The translations under genes and the position numbers were made by a program. Below are positions 25,298 through 35,590 of a stretch of DNA of 64,000 nt, in pieces. The DNA comes from Alentia gelatinosa (Eukaryota > Annelida > Polychaeta > Phyllodocida > Polynoidae), in assembly GCA_950022655.1 (NCBI GenBank), contig OX465583.1:38157360-38221359 (forward strand), read 5' to 3'. Numbering within the stretch: the stretch's first letter is position 1; every line of letters begins with the position of its first letter. Below the pieces are notes generated by a model, which saw only the letters and a program-made list of their open reading frames with translations, was not told the origin of the DNA and did not search any database.

Positions 25298-25495
25298 TTG
25301 ACTTTTCTCTCTGTCTATTTCTGGCTCTCTATCTATCTTTATCTATCTCTCTGTCGCTGCTCCTTCTTTCCTGTCTCTGACGTTAGATTGTCTTCATTTC
25401 TGAAAAGGAGTCCCTTCTCCTCAGACACTTTTCTGTCCCTCATCTTCTGCCTACCTCTCGAATTGCTATCTCGTTGTTTCCTTTCTCTCTCTCTC

Positions 25496-25538
<43 letters not shown>

Positions 25539-25621
25539 TCCTCTCCCTGTCTCTATGGCCCCTCTCTCTGTTTCTCTGCATCTTCTGCTCCTCGCTGTCT
25601 TTTCTATTCCCCACGGATTCA
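25298..25621. repeat. CT-rich microsatellite region
   Basis: Pyrimidine-rich plus strand with a near-pure CT core at about 25484-25534. The reverse frames encode Arg/Glu repeats that are artefacts. Confidence 0.9.
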
Positions 25622-28008
25622 TCTTATAATTGTTTACCTTGTAGCCAACCTGAATGCGATGCCAACCACAGCATCACTCCGAGACCACACACCTAGATAC
25701 ACCTACGCAGCACGCGGTGGAAGATGTAGAACATGGCCTATAGCAGATATGACAACGTGCCCTATACGCCACACAATAATCAGGGCGTAAATGGCCTCCC
25801 CCATCGGCTTACTTGTCATCGCCAGAGCCTCTTGTTCTGATGTATGGCTGCAGGGCCAGGGGTCTAATAAGAAAGACACGTTTTTTGTATCATACCAGAT
25901 GTTCCTACTGATTCCCGGCGACTACGGCTAACTTGATCGAAGGGTTCTTCTGAATTCTCAATTTTTGATCCTTTACGTTTTGCATACTTTATGCTATTAT
26001 GAATGGTATCATTAAAAAGTATCCTGCCTTGGTGACATAAGTAGATCATATATATGTACATATATGAATATATATCTAGGTCATACATATGCAAACAAGA
26101 TAACATCCTTTTTGTATGGCACCTTAATCCTACAAGTTATCTTTTCCTTACCAGCTTTGGATCATTCATGTTAAATTAATGTCCTATAGAAACGTATACC
26201 TATACATTTTATACGCACACATCGATAATCCAGACATTGGTTCGTTCCCCTTTTGTTCAAATATAATGTTTGATATCTGAACATAATAGAATCCAAAACT
26301 ACATAATATTCGTTTTGTTTATATTCAGTTATTACCCGGGGTTATTCACAAAGATTGTCATTATTTGTAAATAAAAATGCTTAATTTGGATGTGAAATAT
26401 ATTCATTTATTCATCAAATGAGAATCTATTCCCCATAAGCTATACTATTGTTCTGGGGCGTCCCAAAACTATGTCATCAAATAAGAACACCCAGTTTATG
26501 ACATTCTACAGAGGGTGTAGGCAAACTATATGAAAGTTCTGCCCTCAATAATAGAGCAGAGAGAATATTATACTTTCAGCTCTGGAAGCTTTTCGCCTTC
26601 CCATTCCCATTTGATATATTCCTACTGTACCTCTAGTGACATTCAGAAATACATCTAGAAATACCCTGTGCGTGTATGTTCTATTCATCGGGGCCATAGA
26701 TTGGCTGTGGGTAACAGAAGCCCGCCTATTGGAGTGGAGTGGCTGCCAGTAGAGATGGGCTTACTACGCGCCTCTATGTATAACACATGAGTCAGTGCGA
26801 GCAGCTGTGAGCAGGTGGCTTGGACAGTTGTACGCCTCTGCAAATTGTTTGGTGAGTAGTATATAAGCCGGTCATACCCACCCCCATCCCTCTGATTTTG
26901 TCACCTTAGTCACATTTTTTTATCAATACCCAATGCCCAAAGTTCTGAATGCACTGAGGTCCAAGCCAAAAGGGAGGCCCGAGGTTCTTTCATTATGGAA
27001 AATATCTATCTCGCGGGCCATGTGTCGGCAATAGTGATGCGCAGGTGCAGAAATATTAATAGCACCGCCCGCTCGTACCCGCTAATCAATCTACACAGGG
27101 CGACAAATGCATCCGTTATACTCTCTGGGCGACACAGCGTTTACTAGAGGGGTCGGGGCCTCGGGCTGAATAACGTGACGTATGGGATGAAACATGGACC
27201 ATTAACTGCACGGAACCAATGTAATATTCTGAAGTACTGTCAGGGATTTACTGTGGAATATGTTATAATTCTCTTTGATATATATGTATATATAAGATTA
27301 AGACGGTATATTCATCTAAAATCTAATTAGTGGTTTATAGATCCGCTGCACCGAACGCCCGATCATTGTACGAAGGCCCCATAAAATATCTGAACACCAA
27401 AATAACAATAATATATACATAACCGGTTTGTCTTCATCACAGTCAATTCTCTCGTATTTAGATAAACTGGCTTTCTTTTATAAAGATAAGTATTTCTGTC
27501 ACTTATGAAACTGTACCCTTCCATTGAGAGGGAAACATGGGTTTACATAACAACTGTTCACAAATTTCAAGAAAATTCTTTGCCATCTATGCACGTCTAT
27601 GATCTGTTAAAAGTTTAATTCCATGTATGCTTTACTGAATAGCCTTTCAATCCTTACTAATTTATTCTAATATTCCGTAACAATGGTCAATATTTCTAAA
27701 CAATACAACAACCGTTTTCTCGTGTAGTGAATGTGGATATGGACTTATTAGTTTGCAATAACAGACATCTAACGTTCACTTATTCCCGTCTCGTCCAACA
27801 TCGACCCCGGGGCTCTGGTCGGTTTCATCCGAATGGCTACCTTAGTATATTGATTGCAGGATGCAGGTTCAAAGGCAGTCAAATGGCAGCATTTCCTTTG
27901 ATCATCTTCTGCTCTAACATCCTTCTCCCCATTAGGTACCAGGAAGGTTCCACCTGGGAATTCTAAATGTACCGAGTACTAACATGATAAAGGATGCTGA
28001 AGCATTAT
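25622..28008. other. Non-coding stretch
   Basis: AT-rich, no exon recognised. It holds a possible TATA promoter near 26860. Confidence 0.4.
26788..26900 (+). promoter_or_regulatory. Possible TATA-type promoter
   Basis: A consensus TATATAAG lies at 26860-26867. An AP-1-like TGAGTCA sits 65 bases or so upstream (26788-26794) and a pyrimidine-rich stretch lies downstream. No coding exon follows in recognisable form, so this is weak. Confidence 0.15.
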
Positions 28009-28450
28009 AGCGGTGGAGGCAAGAGGAAAGACGGGGATCGAGCAAATTAAGACGTTGAACAAGATAGGAAATCCGAAAGTAGAGTGGGGCAAGACAATGA
28101 GGGAGAGAACAGATGAAAAGGAACCATTAAAGAGAAATAAACCATAGAATAATACAACAAGGTGGGAAAAGACGGTCCGAAACAAAGGTTGAAGGATAAA
28201 AGGAAGGAGGCGGGGGAACCGAGAGGCAGACAGATTTAGTGGCAAGTAATTGAAAAAAAGTGAAAGGGAAGTAGGAGAGAGAGACAGACAGAGAGAACAA
28301 AGTGAAACAAAGACGGGAAAAGTAGCGACAGTGAGAGAGCTGGAAGTGAGAGATATACAAAGAGAGAGGCAGAGAAACGGAAATGGAAAGATAATGAGAT
28401 GGAAAAGGTTTAAACGAGAGAGAGAGGCGAGAATAAGGGAAGTACTAAGA
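28009..28450. other. Purine-rich tract
   Basis: A/G-rich plus strand with GAGA-type words. It creates a long minus-strand frame (27979-28596, 205 codons) of Leu/Ser/Phe that I do not regard as a gene. Confidence 0.6.
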
Positions 28451-29013
28451 TACATGGAGAAGCAGTGCCAAAAGAATTTTAAAGAATTTGCACAATCCTC
28501 ATCCTGGTATTGGGAGTTACATGGATTAGCAGGCGTATAGACGGAGGTAAAAGCGTAGGCCTCAGTTAGCACACAGTGGGAGGAATCCGATCCCACTCAG
28601 TAGACATGAAAACTTGATGATAGTCAGGAGATACAGGCAGGCAGGATGAGAAGCAGACCTTCGCATCGACGATGCATCATTCAGAAAACCACTTAGCTCG
28701 TCCGATACAACTCGCCCACCGACAGATATTGCCTGAAAAGTACGTTAACTGACAGCCTCGACGGTGTAAGTGTCCTTAAACTGTCAACCTCAGATCCTAT
28801 CAATAGTGCTGAATTCCCCAGCACTTTGTAGTCTCTGTGATGTTAATTCAGCCTTCTATGTTAGCTCTCTTAACCTGGTTCACACTCCCTTCAATCATCA
28901 CTTCTCTAAGTCGTGTGAATACAGCTTATAGAAACGGTAGCTGTATGGCAGAATAATCACGGTAGCAAAAGCCAATATATTGTCAAAAGTACCACCAAGA
29001 TAATAAAGTTCAG
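28451..29013. other. Flank of the LINE insertion
   Basis: Non-coding. The bases just before the LINE tail read AATAAAGTTCAG (29002-29013). I could not find this word beyond the other end of the LINE, so no target-site duplication is confirmed. Confidence 0.4.
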
Positions 29014-29039
29014 TTTTTTTTTTTGTTTTTTGTTTTTTT
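29014..29039 (-). repeat. LINE A-rich 3' tail
   Basis: On the minus strand this is A7-C-A6-C-A11, just after AATAAA. It marks the 3' end of the reverse-transcribed copy. Confidence 0.85.
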
Positions 29040-29605
29040 ATAAATTTATTTTCGACTATGACTTTCACCGAACTGGTGTTTTACAAAGCAATAGTCGCAC
29101 GACTATTTTACATTTGGAACAGCATATAAGAGTTTCTCTACAGAGAATATTAACTCATATATTCTTTCTGGTGTACATACCTTATATATTAATCCAACTT
29201 AGTTGGATAGCCATTCAACAATTCTGTATCTATACAGATTATAATTTTTCTACCCGCTATCTCTTAGGATATACATACATGGTTGACAACTATATATAAA
29301 CCATTGTCATGTCAAAGTCTGCTTCTTATTTTTCCTTCTATTATTTTTTAGTGTCTATAGTAGTAGGTCGCTCGACATTAATCTATTCACTTTATTGTTG
29401 CGGCTGGATAGTCAAATTGTATTTAGTCTTCTGACATAAATATGTACAACATAATCCAACATGAAAAAATTTGTGACAATACACTTTACAATACAAGTAA
29501 CAATACAATGACATATGGGGACAATTTTCTGAGTTACTTACCATGTATAAATTATATCAATACATACAATGGTCACATTACCCTCATGTAATAACTCTAT
29601 CTAAC
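29040..29605 (-). other. LINE 3' UTR
   Basis: About 560 bases between the ORF2 stop and the tail. It contains AATAAA at 29045-29050 (minus) and a hairpin with 8-bp arms around GTCGCACGAC (29090-29107). Confidence 0.75.
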
Positions 29606-32515
29606 CTACAAATCAAGACGCCCACTAATGACTTCTTCTTTTAATTTCATTTTAAATAGATCTTTATTTATAGTTTGCTTTAGGTCTCTGCTTAACAAGT
29701 TCCAAAGTTTTCCTCCTCTGTAAATAGGGCTTTTCCTAAAAATTTCCTTTTTTGGTCTGTCAATGTACGGTCTATTATCCTCTGATTCCCTTGTTTCATA
29801 TCTCACAATTTTCATTTCCACCTGTTTTTCTTCAAAAACCCACCAATGTATTATTGGTAAAAGATGTATTTTCCTTCTTACTGATTGTTGCATCATTTTT
29901 GCTCTATTCAATAAAGTGTTTGTGGACATGTCCCTTACATGTTTTACTCCCATTGCTATTCTTAGGGCTTTGTTTATCCATATCTGAAATTTCTTTTTAG
30001 TAGTTTCCGAGAGTGCATCATATATAAAATCACAGTATTCTATTTCTGGGAGGACTATTTGTTTCACAATTCCAATACAGGCTTCCTCGGTCAGGTATTT
30101 CCGACATTTTCTTAGTCTATACAGTTTTGCTTGTATAGACCTTTCCACTTTAGATACTTGCTCCTGCATAGTTAACGCATAATCAATAATCACTCCCAGA
30201 TAATTGTACGATTTTACATTTTCTAACCAAATCTCTCCAACTCCTATTTTCATATCACATACCAAATGGAGCTTGTTTTTAGGTACACACCACATCCCCT
30301 TTGACTTTTGATAGTTCATTGATAACCTCAATTTCTTCGTCAGACTAATAAATTTTTCCAGGTTATTATTTACATTATTTAAGACGTCATTTGGGTCCTT
30401 TCCACTTGCCATAATTACCATGTCATCAGCATACATTTCACACTTACAATTTGAAAAAACCCTCTGTATCATATTTATGTAAATAATAAATAGGACCGGT
30501 CCTAAGACAGACCCTTGAGGTACACCACACTCTAGTTTCATACAATCTGAGATCATTTTGTTAACTTTAACCACCTGTGTTCTTTTTTCAAGAAATGCTC
30601 TGAAGATATCAATAAAACGTTTATCAAAATAGTCTCCCTTAACTAAAATTTTTAACAACATATTATGACTAACACAATCGAAGGCTTTCCTTAGATCTAT
30701 AAAAAGTAATAAGCCGAAATAACCTTCATTACGGACAGTATACAAATAATTCAATACTTTAAAAATAGCATGACCTGTCGACCTGGTAGGCAGGAAACCA
30801 TTTTGTTCCTTTACAAAAAATTCCATTTGTAACAATTGTGTTACAAATTGTCTGTGGATCTCTCTCTCAATCAATTTTGAAATTAAGGGAAGCACGCTGA
30901 TTGGTCTCCAGTTATTTAAGTGATTAAGGTCTCCTGTTTTAGGGAGAGGAGTCACCAGAGCTTTTTTCCATATCTCAGGGAAATGGCCACTTTTTAGAAC
31001 ATCATTAATAATTCGCATTAATAGTCCAGGGTCTACCTTCAAAGCCAATTTCATCCTCATCCCATCTATATCTGGGATTCCTGTGGATTTATTTACATCA
31101 ACATCTTCTATTAGCTCAGTCGCACGACTTTTGCTAATAACATGGGGCATAATCCTTTCATTTTCATTTGTTCTGATATTTAAATCCAAGTGTTCTATTG
31201 TTACATCTATTGGTATACCATCGTCCATATTTTCAGTTAATTCTTTACCTATGCTACAGAAGTACTTATTCATTTCATTTGGAATCAAATTTCCTTTAAC
31301 CATTACATTATTTTTGCTTACTATCTGATCAATTTCATCTTTTTCACCTGAACTATGGGACCAAATTCCTTTTATTTCTCTCCAAAAAGCTTTTGGATTT
31401 AATTTATTTTCGACAAGTTTCTTTTTTATAAAGTTCCCCCTCTCCATGGTTATTTTTAGATTTATTAGTTTGCCAATCTTTCTTATATTCTTCAATTCCG
31501 CTGGGTCCTTCACTAATGACTTCCTAAACGCTTTAAAGAGCTTTCTCTTTTTTCTAATTAGTGATAGTACATTCTTACTTACCATTTGATTCGAATTTTT
31601 AACAATAGTCTTACTTTTAACTGGGTGATATTTGTCCAGATATGTTCCTAAATGTTTTATAAAACCTTGATATTCTTGTTCCACATTATCGTAATCAGAT
31701 TTCTCATATAACTTACAATGGTCTATATATTCTTTTACAGCAAATTTAGTATAGTTTCTGGTTTTAATTCTATCTTTTACCACCTTATCTCTCACAAATT
31801 TTCGCTGAGCAAACACTGGGACATGATCAGCGTACATCTCATTTAAATTTCCTTCTGCTAGCACAAATGGACAGTTTGTATAGATATGGTCTAATATTGA
31901 CTTCCCATAATAATGATAGTAAGTTGGTCCTGTTTTAATAATTCTCAGATCATTCTCCTTTGTAAACTCTTTCATTGCTTTATACTTATTTGAGTTCCTA
32001 TGTAACAGGTTTACATTTAGGTCACCCATAACCCACACTTCATAATTACAGAACTCAGGGTCACTAATGATTTGGTTTAATCTATTATAACATTCTTTTA
32101 CCTTTCCTGTTGGTGGCCTATAAACTCCCAGAATTAACATTTTTTTCCTGTTTTCTCTGTCATATTTACAAGTTACTATATCATAATCATCATTACTTGT
32201 GGACCAGTTCTTTAGTTGAACAACATGTCTGGCATATGAATTTTCAAAATAAATGGCTACTCCACCACCTTTAACCAATATTTCTGATCTTCTATCCTGT
32301 CTAAATATTTGCATTCCATTCATTATCACCATATCATCTTTGTATCTATCATCTAACCATGTCTCAGTAGTCACTAGTATATCAACACCATTTAAACTAT
32401 TGTTTAATTGATTCAACTTGTGGTTGAGACTTTGCACATTTACTGTTATTAACTTTAGACCTTTATCAGACATTAGATTTTCGGGCTTCTTGTAGGTCAC
32501 CATAGATCTAGCCAT
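29606..32515 (-). CDS. LINE ORF2: endonuclease and reverse transcriptase, 969 aa
   Basis: An intact frame of 969 codons plus a stop. Residues about 20-235 form an exonuclease-endonuclease-phosphatase domain that nicks target DNA; its landmarks are TETW (Glu51), VYRPP (132), GDLN (Asp165, Asn167), SILDH (209) and ADH (230-231). Residues about 516-775 form the reverse transcriptase: PLPKTGD and NNWRPIS, then FIDLRKAFDCVSH (motif A Asp near 607), GVPQGSVLGP (664-673) and YADD (695-698). The remaining 190 residues or so, with YIDRPKKEIFRKSPIYRGGK, form a C-terminal region without RNase H. Together these carry out target-primed reverse transcription. The first Met gives a start about 20 residues before the endonuclease, which suits the family. 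No inactivating change is visible in the motifs. Confidence 0.95.
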   Translation of the reverse strand: MARSMVTYKKPENLMSDKGLKLITVNVQSLNHKLNQLNNSLNGVDILVTTETWLDDRYKDDMVIMNGMQIFRQDRRSEILVKGGGVAIYFENSYARHVVQLKNWSTSNDDYDIVTCKYDRENRKKMLILGVYRPPTGKVKECYNRLNQIISDPEFCNYEVWVMGDLNVNLLHRNSNKYKAMKEFTKENDLRIIKTGPTYYHYYGKSILDHIYTNCPFVLAEGNLNEMYADHVPVFAQRKFVRDKVVKDRIKTRNYTKFAVKEYIDHCKLYEKSDYDNVEQEYQGFIKHLGTYLDKYHPVKSKTIVKNSNQMVSKNVLSLIRKKRKLFKAFRKSLVKDPAELKNIRKIGKLINLKITMERGNFIKKKLVENKLNPKAFWREIKGIWSHSSGEKDEIDQIVSKNNVMVKGNLIPNEMNKYFCSIGKELTENMDDGIPIDVTIEHLDLNIRTNENERIMPHVISKSRATELIEDVDVNKSTGIPDIDGMRMKLALKVDPGLLMRIINDVLKSGHFPEIWKKALVTPLPKTGDLNHLNNWRPISVLPLISKLIEREIHRQFVTQLLQMEFFVKEQNGFLPTRSTGHAIFKVLNYLYTVRNEGYFGLLLFIDLRKAFDCVSHNMLLKILVKGDYFDKRFIDIFRAFLEKRTQVVKVNKMISDCMKLECGVPQGSVLGPVLFIIYINMIQRVFSNCKCEMYADDMVIMASGKDPNDVLNNVNNNLEKFISLTKKLRLSMNYQKSKGMWCVPKNKLHLVCDMKIGVGEIWLENVKSYNYLGVIIDYALTMQEQVSKVERSIQAKLYRLRKCRKYLTEEACIGIVKQIVLPEIEYCDFIYDALSETTKKKFQIWINKALRIAMGVKHVRDMSTNTLLNRAKMMQQSVRRKIHLLPIIHWWVFEEKQVEMKIVRYETRESEDNRPYIDRPKKEIFRKSPIYRGGKLWNLLSRDLKQTINKDLFKMKLKEEVISGRLDL

Positions 32516-33144
32516 ATCAACTCAGGATTATTATAATGACCAAAAATAGTTACCAATGTCATACAACAAAACAATGTTTTAAACAATAAATACACAAACA
32601 CACAATAGCTCCAGACATAAACAATTGTTACACTATTCTCCTGACTACTCAAAATGATCCGTATTACGCATAATACAAGCGACTGGATTTTCCAATCAAT
32701 CATTCGAGAATATCTGTATTCACTAAACAAAGTTGAAACAAAACATAAAGAACAAATGTGCAATACGAATCTCCACAGCGCATTGATAGGGCTGTGGTAA
32801 GGGTAACTTTCCAATACGGTATTACCCATAGTGATTAATTAACAATAACAATCTTACTTCTAAATGGAGCTTAGGGTTTACACGTTATACTTACAATATT
32901 AATATTAATTAATATTGATCCATACTTAAACTACATCTTATTTATCAAGCTATAAGGTAAGTCCCATTAGCTGGTTTAAGATACTATTCCATCAACAACA
33001 CGATTTTCATCAAATTTCACTGTGTTCTGGTCGTTTTCTGGTCGTACGACCATACTCAGATTTCAAGTTTATCAATATATATTATATTAGTGTGACGGTC
33101 GCACGACCATTTATATTTTGCTTACTTCATGTTTGTTTTTGTTT
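32516..33144 (-). other. LINE inter-ORF spacer
   Basis: 629 bases between ORF1 and ORF2 on the minus strand. It is AT-rich with two GGTCG/CGACC hairpins (33039-33052 and 33097-33108). A 110-codon frame here (32497-32829) overlaps the ORF2 start, is rich in hydrophobic residues and has no recognised domain. Confidence 0.6.
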
Positions 33145-33825
33145 TTAGGTATGGCAGCCTTTCCTCACATTATTTCCGATTGCTAAATTTAAAAGTCTTG
33201 CCAATCGTTGCTGGACATATGGCCAGGGATGTATGCCATCCTTCAATTTATAAAACTGGTGTATAATGGGTTTGTTCTTACCCTTATACCGATGGATCTC
33301 TCTGCTCAAGTATGGTGTTTCTACTCCTTCTTCCATATTTATCGACGAAATTACGCGATTCAATAGACTTATTTGTTCTTGCATCAAGCGTTGTTGTGGA
33401 TGTGGCGGGTGTTGACCGATCTCCATCATAAGGTTCCAGTTTGCAATAGTCAAGTCTACTCCGTATACACAGCAGAAAATTACTTTCATATTAGGGAACT
33501 CGTCCCTAATCTGTTTTCTCAGGAGCAGAAATCCTCTCGTCATGTAGTCGAAAAAATCATCCATATTTGGGTGTCTCACAGAGATGGCTACTGGATTATA
33601 CAATTTCTTGGTCACATTGTTTATACCCACAGCAATATACACAGCATCCCACCCCTTCCGTCTTAGGTGATACATTATCTTATCCCCAAGTGTTTGAAAA
33701 GTAGCACGCTTGACGCTTCATATATGATTCTTTCCCTCTAGAATAAGGAATTCTGTCCAGCGAGCAAACCCTTCATCCGACCCAATATAGATAGCTACGA
33801 TAGGTAAAAATAGGAATCTCAGATT
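33145..33825 (-). pseudogene. LINE ORF1, SGNH-hydrolase-like, with in-frame stop
   Basis: One frame runs from 33825 to 33145, interrupted by a single TGA at 33718-33720. The part after the first Met downstream (33675) is 176 codons. Features resembling an SGNH/GDSL esterase are AVYIAVGINN (33145-33675 part, residue about 10-19), which aligns with the block III Asn, and DGIHPWPYVQQRL near the end, which supplies the block V Asp and His. Before the TGA the frame reads IYIGSDEGFARW where a GDS nucleophile block would be expected, but the order is GSD. Esterase-type ORF1 proteins are known in CR1-group LINEs and act in the ribonucleoprotein. No initiator is evident, so I treat it as a decayed or 5'-truncated ORF1. 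A functional start within the element at 33675 is possible but would lack block I. Confidence 0.65.
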
Positions 33826-34864
33826 TTACTATGAAATATTTCTTTTTAATATATCTTAGAATCAACCAAGGCCACATATCTAATGTTTAAACTCGCCATA
33901 TATCAATCTCTTCGGTCTTTCTGTAGACTTCATTATCAAGCGATCGCCTGATGCAAATTTCCCAACCAACCCTAACATAAACTACTTACAGTGGCATTAT
34001 TCTGGTGCGATAGTTTAAATGACATATTCATAACCAATAAAAACTAGATACTCTAAGTTTTTATTCATAACAAGCACATTACGCAGTTGTTGGTAGGTAA
34101 TAAATCTTAATTCTCAAACAACGAGCAATAAGCGGCCTTGACATGGACACATATTGCTTGTTTTAATACCTGCCACGAGAGGTTTTGGTTTTGGTAAATT
34201 ATGAATTTCCCAGGAGCAATACTGCATCATTTGAACAGAGATTTTCCTATTCAGTTCACTAATCATCCAGGAATGCATGACATTGTGAAATATGTATACA
34301 TAGGCTGCCTCAGTGTCAATTAAACCACATAGGCACACTTCAGAAGACCTTATTTGTAGTTGTTACATGGTAGCCACCTCCTGCTCCCCACATTCCTTCC
34401 CCTCCCCCTTCTCCCGGTATTGGTCATAGCCACACAAGCGTGGGAAACATACCCGATCCCTTGTTACGAGCCTCAGCCCAGATTCACACTGACGGGATCA
34501 ATGGCGCCAGATGTAGGGGTACGCCTAATATGGTTTTATTGCTCGGGAGAATCGAAACCCAGGCCAAAGATCTTTTATTGATATGACTATGGCTGAAGGG
34601 ACGCATTAAAGGAACCACCAGATGATCATGGAAGGTTTCTAGGGGATCTGAAAGAGCTCTGTAAAGCAAATGAATATACATCATATATATTATCCCATAC
34701 TTAATATTCCGCATGTATCTAATTTAACATGAGCCTCTCAGAGAGTGAAGTGGGTATTAGTGGGTTGTTTCATGAAGATTATAATCATCAATGAGCTGCT
34801 TTGGTCAGTCATCCATGGAATGAGCCCCCGATGAGTAATAACATGACGGACCAACATCGATATT
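33826..34864. other. Non-coding stretch
   Basis: This may include the resolved 5' end of the LINE. No target-site duplication or further ORF1 was recognised. Confidence 0.4.
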
Positions 34865-35105
34865 CCAACCTCTGTCAGAAGTCATGTACCTAGATGCTAT
34901 ACATTGCCAGCTGGCATAAGACCAGATCACAAACACTGTTGGCTGTCATGTCCCGAGACCTTAAGCACTGCTCGCCGTAATATACCGAGATCCCAACAAC
35001 TGTCAGCTGTCATGTGAGGATTGCAACCACTGTCAACTGTCATATACAAATATCTCAATCACTGTCAACTGTCATGTAACACATAAAAATCCACTAACAG
35101 TCACT
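34865..35105. repeat. Degenerate minisatellite 1 (about 30-36 bp unit)
   Basis: The word CTGTCARCTGTCATRT recurs, with clear units starting near 35001, 35031 and 35063 and more diverged ones upstream from about 34872. Units are separated by 12-18 variable bases. Confidence 0.8.
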
Positions 35106-35204
35106 GTAACTTACTACCAGCTTTATCAGGTACGTATGTGTCTTAACCCCATCACCACCTTCTGCCGTCCTCGTTAACTGACCTACCCTCTCACGCTAAA
35201 GCCT

Positions 35205-35590
35205 TCATGAAGTTTACCATAGGCGCCTCTGCCACCTTCAGTAATTGCTCAGCTCCACCCACTGCCACCCTTATTGAGTGCCCAATCCACTTCACTGTTA
35301 CCTTCATTGATCCCCCACCGTGCCCTCCCACTGCTACCCTAATCAAGTGTCCAATTCCTCCCACTGCCACCTTCATTAATTGTCCCACCTACCCACCCTA
35401 ATTTAGTGTCCATTTCCACTGCCACCCCATGGAGGGATTAAGTGCCCCGCCCCTCCCACTGCCACCTTCATTAAGTGCCCCTCCCCTCCTACTGCCACCC
35501 TCTTCAGGAATTCCCCACTCCCTTACCTCTGCCACACTCATTAAGAGCCCCACCTGCCCACTGCCAGCCTCATCACGTGCCACCGCCCAC
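35205..35590. repeat. Degenerate minisatellite 2 (about 30-36 bp unit)
   Basis: A unit resembling CCCACTGCCACCTTCATTAA plus GTGCCC recurs about ten times with small length changes. In one plus frame it reads as repeats of PPTATLIKCPI and in one minus frame as IGHLIRVAVGG. It starts only about 100 bp after minisatellite 1 but has an unrelated unit. Confidence 0.88.

Larger units (their letters stand above)
29014..33825 (-). mobile_element. Non-LTR retrotransposon (LINE, Jockey/CR1-like group)
   Basis: Read on the minus strand, the order is: decayed ORF1 (33825-33145), a 629-bp inter-ORF spacer, ORF2 (32515-29606), a 3' UTR of about 560 bp, an AATAAA signal (29045-29050) and an A-rich tail (29039-29014). 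The two-ORF plan with an apurinic-type endonuclease, no RNase H after the reverse transcriptase, and an esterase-like ORF1 fits the CR1/L2-type clades of the Jockey superfamily. The exact clade is not settled. The 5' limit is not resolved: 33825 is only the limit of the open ORF1 frame. ORF2 is unbroken, which suggests a fairly young copy. Confidence 0.9.

Noticed and set aside
27979..28596. 205-codon minus-strand open frame with many hydrophobic residues, the second longest in the window
   Set aside because: It lies over a purine-rich plus strand, so the minus strand is pyrimidine-rich. That composition alone yields Leu/Ser/Phe codons and few stops. No domain, exon border or conserved motif is visible.
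32497..32829. 110-codon hydrophobic frame between LINE ORF1 and ORF2
   Set aside because: It overlaps the ORF2 start, has no domain and sits in AT-rich spacer; a third LINE protein is not supported.
35207..35401. Thr/Ile/Pro repeat protein
   Set aside because: The peptide repeat is a translation of minisatellite 2; the opposite strand is open over the same array, as expected for non-coding repeats.
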